Origin: Terriglobia bacterium
GTDB taxonomy: Bacteria; Acidobacteriota; Terriglobia; Terriglobales; Acidobacteriaceae
DNA: 46,691 nt
Assembly (NCBI GenBank): GCA_020073565.1
Contig: JAIQEY010000043.1
Location: forward strand, 1-46,691
Reading direction: 5' to 3'
The position numbers and the translations under genes were made by a program. Below are positions 41,720-46,691 of the stretch, in pieces (positions within the stretch are counted from its first letter, which is position 1; every line of letters starts with the position of its first letter). A model generated the notes under the pieces. It did no database searches and was not told the DNA's origin. It worked only from the letters and a program-made list of their open reading frames with translations.

Positions 41720-43147
41720 ATGGAAGCCGTTACGGCAATCAATAGTCCACCACCCTCACCCGAGCGCAGCCTTTGGAGTTCTCTGTGGGAGGCGATCCGC
41801 GGTTCTCATCAGGACTACACCACCGGAAATCTGAACCGGGCGATTCTGTTGCTAGCCGTGCCCATGATCCTCGAAATGGTGCTCGAATCACTGTTCGCGG
41901 TGGTGGATGTTTTCTGGGTGGCACGACTTGGCGCCAACGCCGTCGCCACCGTCGGACTCACCGAGTCCCTGCTGAGCCTGGTTTTTGCTGTGGGCATTGG
42001 TTTGAGCCTGTCCACCACCGCCATGGTGGCGAGGCGAATTGGTGAGAAAGATCCCGAGGGCGCGGCCGTGGCGGGAGTGCAGGCGATCGCGCTGGGACTG
42101 ATCACGTCGTTCGCGGTCGGGATTCCGTGCTTCCTCTACGCACCCGAACTCCTTCGGCTGATGGGCGCTTCGGGCGAGATTGTTTCCACGGGCAGCGGCT
42201 ACGCCCGAATTGCGCTCGGCGGAAGCGGGGCCATCGTCATGCTGTTCCTCAATAACGCGATCTTCCGCGGCGCGGGCGATGCCGCCATCGCCATGCGGCT
42301 GCTGTGGGTCTCGAACATCATTAATTTGATTCTTGACCCCTGTCTGATTTTCGGGCTGGGGCCTTTTCCGCGCCTGGGCGTCACTGGCGCTGCCCTCGCC
42401 ACCTTCACCGGACGCAGCATTGGCGTGGCCTACCAGTTTTACCGCCTGCTGCGCGGGACCGAGCGCATCCGCATCCTGACAAGGCAAATTCGCGTGAATC
42501 TACATGTGCTGCTGCGGCTGGTGCGCGTGTCTTTGACGGGAATCCTGCAGTTCGCCATCGCCCACACCAGCTGGATCGGACTGGTGCGCATCGTGAGCGT
42601 CTTCGGCGCCGCCGCGCTCGCGGGTTACACGATCGCCATCCGCATCGTCGTGTTTCTTATCCTGCCGTCGTGGGGACTCAGCAACGCGGCCGCCACGCTC
42701 GTCGGCCAGAATCTCGGAGCCAATAAGCCCGAGCGCGCCGAGCAAGCCGTCTGGCGTACCGGTTTCTACAACATGCTGTTCCTCGGATCGGTGGGGGTGT
42801 TCTTCGTGCTCATGGCCGACCCAATCGTGCGCCTGTTCACCCACGACCCGGCGGTGGTTCCGCTCGCCGCAACCTGTCTGCGCATCATCAGCTACGGCAA
42901 CATTGGATACGCGTGCGGCATGGTCATGCTCCAGGCCTTCAACGGCGCCGGCGACACGGTTACGCCGACCATCGTACATTTCTTCGGCTTCTGGATGCTG
43001 GAGATCCCACTGGCATACTGGCTGGCGATTCCGATGCACTTGCGCTCCAACGGCGTGTACATCGCAATCGTGGTCGCGGAATGCTCCATCGCCGCCAGCA
43101 GCGCGGTGCTGTTCAAGAGGGGGAAATGGAAAACGCAGAAAATATGA
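41720..43147 (+). CDS. MATE family efflux transporter
   Basis: About 475 residues with twelve predicted membrane helices in two six-helix bundles. Family marks: LNRAILLLAVPMILEMVLESLFAVVDVFWVARLGANAVATVGLTESLLSLVFAVGIGLSLSTTAMVARRIGE, and the second-half copy AIRIVVFLILPSWGLSNAAATLVGQNLGANKPERAEQA. Substrate drug or metabolite is unknown; coupling ion (Na+ or H+) not determined. A GTG at 41714 is the outer start, the ATG at 41720 preferred. Confidence 0.93.
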   Translation: MEAVTAINSPPPSPERSLWSSLWEAIRGSHQDYTTGNLNRAILLLAVPMILEMVLESLFAVVDVFWVARLGANAVATVGLTESLLSLVFAVGIGLSLSTTAMVARRIGEKDPEGAAVAGVQAIALGLITSFAVGIPCFLYAPELLRLMGASGEIVSTGSGYARIALGGSGAIVMLFLNNAIFRGAGDAAIAMRLLWVSNIINLILDPCLIFGLGPFPRLGVTGAALATFTGRSIGVAYQFYRLLRGTERIRILTRQIRVNLHVLLRLVRVSLTGILQFAIAHTSWIGLVRIVSVFGAAALAGYTIAIRIVVFLILPSWGLSNAAATLVGQNLGANKPERAEQAVWRTGFYNMLFLGSVGVFFVLMADPIVRLFTHDPAVVPLAATCLRIISYGNIGYACGMVMLQAFNGAGDTVTPTIVHFFGFWMLEIPLAYWLAIPMHLRSNGVYIAIVVAECSIAASSAVLFKRGKWKTQKI

Positions 43148-43169
43148 GAGGAGTCTATTTGCAGGGGTG

Positions 43170-43201
43170 CCCCACTCATCGCGTTCTTTGCGATGAGTGG
43201 G
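43170..43201. repeat. Hairpin repeat, left copy (CCCACTCATCGC)
   Basis: Arms CCCACTCATCGC (43171-43182) and GCGATGAGTGGG (43190-43201), a 7-base loop. It lies 22 bases after the MATE stop and before the ribbon-helix-helix gene. A second, near-identical copy is at 43755-43788. Confidence 0.8.
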
Positions 43202-43224
43202 AACATTGCATCCAGCGTTCAATG

Positions 43225-43252
43225 CACCACAATGGTGTATACTGGTGCCATG
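43225..43252 (+). promoter_or_regulatory. Operator-like half-sites on a TATACT -10 box
   Basis: CACCA (43225-43229) is the inverse of TGGTG (43233-43237), 3 bases apart, and a second direct TGGTG follows at 43243-43247, ten bases from the first (one DNA turn). TATACT (43238-43243) lies between the two TGGTG sites. Transcription from this box would begin at or beside the ATG at 43250, so the mRNA may be leaderless. This is the arrangement expected for autorepression by a ribbon-helix-helix dimer pair. Confidence 0.6.
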
Positions 43253-43504
43253 GCAATCACGAAGCAGGTCCGGCGGAGTGTCACGCTTCCGGTACAGATC
43301 GCCCAACAGGTGGACCGCCTCGCCAAGCGTCGCCGCCTCAGCGACAACCGAATCCTGGTGGAACTCATCGAACAGGGTATCGAAGCCGCCAAACAGAAGG
43401 AGCAGGCTTTTTTCGAGATCGCCGAACGCTTCCGCTCCTCAAAAGACCCCGACGAGGTCAAGAAACTCGGAAATGAACTAGGCCGCTTCGTCTTCGGAGA
43501 ATGA
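43250..43504 (+). CDS. Ribbon-helix-helix protein, possible antitoxin
   Basis: 84 residues. N-terminal beta strand QVRRSVTLPVQIAQQVDRLAKRRRLSDNRILVELIEQGIEAA is the ribbon-helix-helix DNA-binding fold (CopG/MetJ type). The C-terminal part (KQKEQAFFEIAERFRSSKDPDEVKKLGNELGRFVFGE) is charged helix, likely to touch a partner. ATG 43250 is used because it matches the promoter and the fold; upstream in-frame starts are less good. Overlaps the next gene by 4 bases (ATGA). Confidence 0.8.
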   Translation: MAITKQVRRSVTLPVQIAQQVDRLAKRRRLSDNRILVELIEQGIEAAKQKEQAFFEIAERFRSSKDPDEVKKLGNELGRFVFGE

Positions 43505-43749
43505 TGCCGCAAATCGAGATTTGGTCGCGCCTCCCGCCCGCGATCCGAGATCACCTCGTCGACCGGATGCGCGACCGCAAGATCAGCGTCAGCGACCTCA
43601 ACCAACTTCGCCTCTGGATTGAATCGAAACCAGATGTTCCTGATGGCCCGTGGTACAAGGATTTCGGCTCTTTCAAACTCTGCGGAGAAGGAAAGTATCC
43701 GAAGACATTTCTTCTGCCGGGTCAGGCCGCCGCGGGAGAGAAACTCTGA
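43501..43749 (+). CDS. Small partner protein of the ribbon-helix-helix gene
   Basis: 82 residues. N-terminal helix SRLPPAIRDHLVDRMRDRKISVSDLNQLRLWIESKP, then a short beta-looking end with GPWYKDFGSFKLCGEGKYPKTFLLPGQAAAGEKL. No known toxin fold is recognised (not RelE, PIN, MazF or HipA by eye). The layout and spacing resemble a type II toxin-antitoxin pair with the DNA-binding gene first, but toxicity is not shown. Confidence 0.6.
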   Translation: MMPQIEIWSRLPPAIRDHLVDRMRDRKISVSDLNQLRLWIESKPDVPDGPWYKDFGSFKLCGEGKYPKTFLLPGQAAAGEKL

Positions 43750-43754
43750 AGACG

Positions 43755-43788
43755 CCCACTCATCGCGCTTTTTTTGGCGATGATTGGG
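43755..43788. repeat. Hairpin repeat, right copy (CCCACTCATCGC)
   Basis: Arms CCCACTCATCGC (43755-43766) and GCGATGATTGGG (43777-43788, one mismatch), with a T-rich loop. Lies 5 bases after the small gene and 4 bases before the stop of the convergent GH5 gene. It may also serve as a terminator, but it matches the copy at 43170 rather than a random stem. Confidence 0.8.
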
Positions 43789-43792
43789 AAAA

Positions 43793-44935
43793 TCACATCA
43801 ACCCTAACGCTCGCAGCACTCCCTCATCCGCCACGGCCTTGCTATCCTTTTTCGTGACCACGCCAAACGATCCCGAGTAATCCCACATCGTCCACCCAAT
43901 CCCGTTCTTCTCCATCGCGGTCCGCACATCGCGCAACCATGCAGCACGGTCCGCCGGATCGGAATAGTCCCGATACACGCCAAACTCGTTGCACACCAGC
44001 GGCACCCCGCGCCGTCGCGCCCACTCCGCTGCCTGCTTCATCTCAGATTCAAGGCGCGCAGCATCCCAGTGCTCATGCCCATAGCGGATCACCTGCAGCC
44101 GGTTGACTTCGTCCGGCTCCAGCAGCGCCGCTCGCTCCGCCGACTCCACCGTCGACGGATAACTCAACCCGCGCAGCCAGTGCCAGTAATACGCGCCCCA
44201 GGTCGCGCCCTGATGCGTGAAGATGTGCGGCTCATAGAAATGAAAGTTGTAAATGACATTCGCATCGTGCAGCGGCTCCTGAAAAACGAGCGCGTCGTCA
44301 TCCGACCAGCGCGCACCCGCCGCGATAATCGTGTGCGCAGGCGCGCCCTCCCGCATCGCCGCCGCCAGCTTCGTCTGTACACCCAGCCACCGATAGCGGT
44401 CCGTGAACTCCGGCTCATTCAGAACTTCCAGAAACACGCGCTCCGCGTCCCAAGTCGAGTAATGCGCGGCCAGCGCCCGCCAGAAATCGGCAAACTGCTC
44501 GACGAAGTCGTCGTCCTTCGCCAGCCGCGCCTTGAAGTCGCTCTCCGGATGCAGGTCGATCACGACCGCCAGCCCATGATCGAGAATCATCTTCACCGCC
44601 GCATCCAGATACTCCAGATACTTCACCGGAATCTTGTTGGGCTCCCGCTCGGTAAACATCGGCTGCGGGTTCACGCTCAGGCGCACATGATCGAAGCCCA
44701 TCGACTTGATCAATGCGATATCTTCGGCGGTCGTCCAAGTCTGAAAATGTTCCTGCGTGTAACCATGCTTGTCGTACACCTGCGCGAACCACTCACTTGC
44801 GTTGATCCCCCGTTTCAAGCGCTGCACCCGTGCAGAGGCCGGTGAGACGCCGGCGCTACCCGTTTGTCCCGTCGCCCAACCTGCCAGCAGACTGAATAAC
44901 AACACAGATGCGAATCGCAATTTCACTCGACCCAT
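43793..44935 (-). CDS. Secreted GH5-like endoglucanase/cellulase
   Basis: 380 residues. Signal peptide MGRVKLRFASVLLFSLLAGWATG. Catalytic (beta/alpha)8 barrel: RLKRGINASEWF, AEDIALIKSMGFDHVRLSVNP, VFLEVLNEPEF (NEP proton donor Glu), NFHFYEPHIFTHQG, VPLVCNEFGVYRD (nucleophile Glu). The N-terminal segment SAGVSPASARV lies in a dispersed repeat. Start at ATG 44935 (RBS not obvious); 44974 is an alternative. The exact glucan is unknown. Confidence 0.88.
   Translation of the reverse strand: MGRVKLRFASVLLFSLLAGWATGQTGSAGVSPASARVQRLKRGINASEWFAQVYDKHGYTQEHFQTWTTAEDIALIKSMGFDHVRLSVNPQPMFTEREPNKIPVKYLEYLDAAVKMILDHGLAVVIDLHPESDFKARLAKDDDFVEQFADFWRALAAHYSTWDAERVFLEVLNEPEFTDRYRWLGVQTKLAAAMREGAPAHTIIAAGARWSDDDALVFQEPLHDANVIYNFHFYEPHIFTHQGATWGAYYWHWLRGLSYPSTVESAERAALLEPDEVNRLQVIRYGHEHWDAARLESEMKQAAEWARRRGVPLVCNEFGVYRDYSDPADRAAWLRDVRTAMEKNGIGWTMWDYSGSFGVVTKKDSKAVADEGVLRALGLM
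44835..44861. repeat. GCCGG-palindrome repeat inside the GH5 signal region
   Basis: GGCCGGTGAGACGCCGG with CGCTACC flank; in frame on the minus strand it codes SAGVSPASA just after the signal peptide. A GCCGGCGGTAGCC-like relative is at 46143-46155. It looks like a short dispersed palindrome captured in coding sequence. Confidence 0.5.
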
Positions 44936-44984
44936 TGCCGGCAATCCCCTCTCGATTGATACACTGATGGCCACAGACTAGCCC

Positions 44985-46133
44985 ATGCTTCCCTGCCAGC
45001 GCCATCTCTTCGATATCCCCGACGACGTTGCCTACCTCAATTGCGCCTACATGTCGCCGCTCATGAAGCCGGTCATCGAGGCCGGCGCCACCGGACTCGC
45101 GCGCAAAGCGCACCCTTGGGAGATCACGCCGGACCAGTTCTTCACCGGCTCGGAAGAGTTTCGGACGACGGCGGCTCGGCTGATCGACGCCCCAGCCGAT
45201 TGCGTGGCGATCGTCCCTTCCGCCAGCTACGGTGTCGCGACGGCAGCGCACAATCTGCCCGTCCGAAAGGGACAACGCATTCTCGTGCTCGACGAGCAAT
45301 TCCCGTCCAACTACTATCCCTGGCAGCGTCTGGCCGGGGAAAATGGCGCATCGCTGAAGATCGTCCCCTGGCCCGAGGACCACGACTGGACCGCCGCAGT
45401 TCTCAATCACCTGACCGATGACGTCGCCCTCGCCGCGCTCCCGCACGTGCAATGGACCAGCGGCGGCCGTCTCGATCTTGTCCGCATCGGTGACGCCTGC
45501 CGCAAACTCGGCGCCGCTCTCGCCCTCGATCTCACGCAATCGCTCGGCGCACTCCCGTTCAGCGTGCGCGATGTGCAGCCCGACTTCGCCGTCGCCGCCA
45601 ACTACAAATGGCTGATGGGCCCCTACACGACCGGCCTTCTCTATATCGCGCCCAAGTGGCACGCGGGGCGTCCGATCGAGGAGAACTGGATTCAGCGCGC
45701 CAACGCCCGCGACTTCGCCAGCCTGATTCTGTATACCGGGAACTACGATGAGGGAGCGCGCCGCTTCGACATGGGCGAACGTTCGAACTTCGCGCTGCTC
45801 CCGGCCGCTACGCGCGCCATGAAGCAATTGCTGGAATGGGGTATCGCGCAGATCTCGCTGACCATCGGTGCGATGAACCGTCAGCTGGCCGATGCCGCCG
45901 CGGCTGAGTTGGGGTTTTCTGTTCCGCCGGAGTCGTTGCGCGCTCCTCACTATCTGTGTCTGCGCAGGAAAGCGGGCATCCCCGCGGAACTTCCCGAGAC
46001 CCTCGCCCGGCAAAAGGTCTTCGTTAGCGTTCGCGGCAGTTCCGTCCGCGCAACCCCACATGTCTATAACTCGGCGACCGACGCTGAGCGGCTGATCTCA
46101 TGCCTAAGGGAAGCTACCCACGTCGCCGGCTAA
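44985..46133 (+). CDS. Class V PLP aminotransferase-like protein
   Basis: 382 residues. The Schiff-base lysine is in VAANYKWLMGPYTTGLLYIAP; the Asp and His that hold PLP are in ALALDLTQSLGALPF and the Gly/Ala-rich region (SASYGVATAAHNL). Family spans cysteine desulfurases, kynureninases and selenocysteine lyases; no clear catalytic Cys loop is seen, so the exact reaction is open. Divergent from the GH5 gene 49 bases away. Confidence 0.8.
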   Translation: MLPCQRHLFDIPDDVAYLNCAYMSPLMKPVIEAGATGLARKAHPWEITPDQFFTGSEEFRTTAARLIDAPADCVAIVPSASYGVATAAHNLPVRKGQRILVLDEQFPSNYYPWQRLAGENGASLKIVPWPEDHDWTAAVLNHLTDDVALAALPHVQWTSGGRLDLVRIGDACRKLGAALALDLTQSLGALPFSVRDVQPDFAVAANYKWLMGPYTTGLLYIAPKWHAGRPIEENWIQRANARDFASLILYTGNYDEGARRFDMGERSNFALLPAATRAMKQLLEWGIAQISLTIGAMNRQLADAAAAELGFSVPPESLRAPHYLCLRRKAGIPAELPETLARQKVFVSVRGSSVRATPHVYNSATDAERLISCLREATHVAG

Positions 46134-46293
46134 CCCGTGAAGCCGGCGGTAGCCCAGGCGAGAAGGGGTCACCAGATCACCAAAGGTCTAGAACGCGCGG
46201 ACAACACTTTTGGCAGCTGTCCGGCGCCACCAAGCCTCGCTAGAGTGGACCGATCCGGCCTCGACTGCGCGGGTACAGGAGGACCATCCTGCG

Positions 46294-46691
46294 ATGAACC
46301 TGTTGCAATGGTTCAACCAGCACGCTATCTCGTTCACCCTGATCCTGGCCTACATTCCCTTGATTGCGACCGTGGTGACCACCATCGTCAGCCTCGTTCT
46401 GGTGCGCGCCACGTTGCGCTACACGGCGTCCAGTGACCGGAGCCTGGCGCTCGCCCGCGAGCAGTTCGAGCGCGAATGGGCGCCCGAGTTGCACATCAAA
46501 CTGGAGCGGCAGTCCGCCCGCGATGTAACAATCCTGGCTACCAATCTCGCGAAAATCTCTGTCCTGATGCAAATGATGCAGCTGCGGAAGCTGTCGATGG
46601 CCGTCCCGTCTTTACGGTGCTTCCTCAACGAACCCCTGGTCGGCGGCACTACCTGGAGCGAGGATCTCGGGAAGCGCTTTTTTGCCTGCAC
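46294..46691 (+). CDS. Membrane protein, cut off by the window end
   Basis: Reads at least 132 codons from ATG 46294 to the edge. AGGAGG (46277-46282) supports the start. One membrane helix at about residues 13-39 (ISFTLILAYIPLIATVVTTIVSLVLV) is followed by a charged cytoplasmic-type helix (RSLALAREQFEREWAPELHIKLERQSARD). The rest is missing, and no family was recognised. Confidence 0.65.
   Translation, partial: MNLLQWFNQHAISFTLILAYIPLIATVVTTIVSLVLVRATLRYTASSDRSLALAREQFEREWAPELHIKLERQSARDVTILATNLAKISVLMQMMQLRKLSMAVPSLRCFLNEPLVGGTTWSEDLGKRFFAC

Overview
The window (about 46.7 kb, GC-rich) looks like a chromosome segment of a soil Acidobacteriota (Terriglobia-like) bacterium. This is inferred from gene content: a Ser/Thr kinase fused to a TolB/WD40-type propeller, GTP-type PEP carboxykinase, a FlbD-containing motility cluster, a long two-half ThyX-like protein, and many short palindromic repeats scattered between and even inside genes. 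No rRNA, tRNA, CRISPR array, prophage or full insertion sequence was recognised.

Layout. (1) 0.3-17.5 kb is housekeeping and signalling: gltX; a large membrane GAF-GGDEF-HD-GYP cyclic-di-GMP enzyme; a frameshifted membrane kinase-propeller gene; pckG; a YceI-like secreted protein; a DUF3788 protein; a PgeF/YfiH protein; pirin; an FmdB-type zinc ribbon; a ThyX-like protein; and a secreted protein of unknown role. (2) 17.5-33.4 kb is a late flagellar/chemotaxis island. A leftward flbD-motA-motB operon diverges from a rightward fliC-flaG-fliD-fliS-(fliT-like) block, and fliC is preceded by a good sigma-28 promoter. A leftward flgM-orf-flgN-flgK-flgL operon has its own sigma-28-like promoter. A leftward flgF-flgG-flgA-flgH-flgI-flgJ operon encodes rod, P-ring and L-ring parts, and a cheY-cheX pair lies upstream of it. 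Export apparatus, switch, hook and regulators must lie elsewhere. (3) 33.7-34.8 kb holds two orphan genes, one an AT-richer GIY-YIG-like ORF. (4) 34.9-37.9 kb is a lipid/ribosome operon yceD-rpmF-plsX-fabD. (5) 38.1-39.4 kb holds a VOC protein and a fluoride-resistance unit: fluoride riboswitch, crcB, DUF190. (6) 39.6-46.7 kb holds a PilZ/coiled-coil protein, a MITE-like element, a MATE transporter, a two-gene ribbon-helix-helix module flanked by a repeated hairpin, a GH5 cellulase-like enzyme, a class V aminotransferase, and the start of a membrane protein that runs off the end.

How they work together. The flagellar genes encode the rod, rings, hook-filament junction, cap, filament and stator, plus the FlgM/sigma-28 checkpoint. 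The GGDEF/HD-GYP enzyme and the PilZ protein could make and read c-di-GMP in the same cell, but no physical link to motility is shown here.

The observations most worth a second look are: the ribbon-helix-helix/small-protein pair with a palindromic operator on its -10 box; the flagellin whose variable region is three tandem copies of a domain resembling one in phage structural proteins; and palindromic repeats that have become in-frame coding sequence in flgH and in the GH5 gene.
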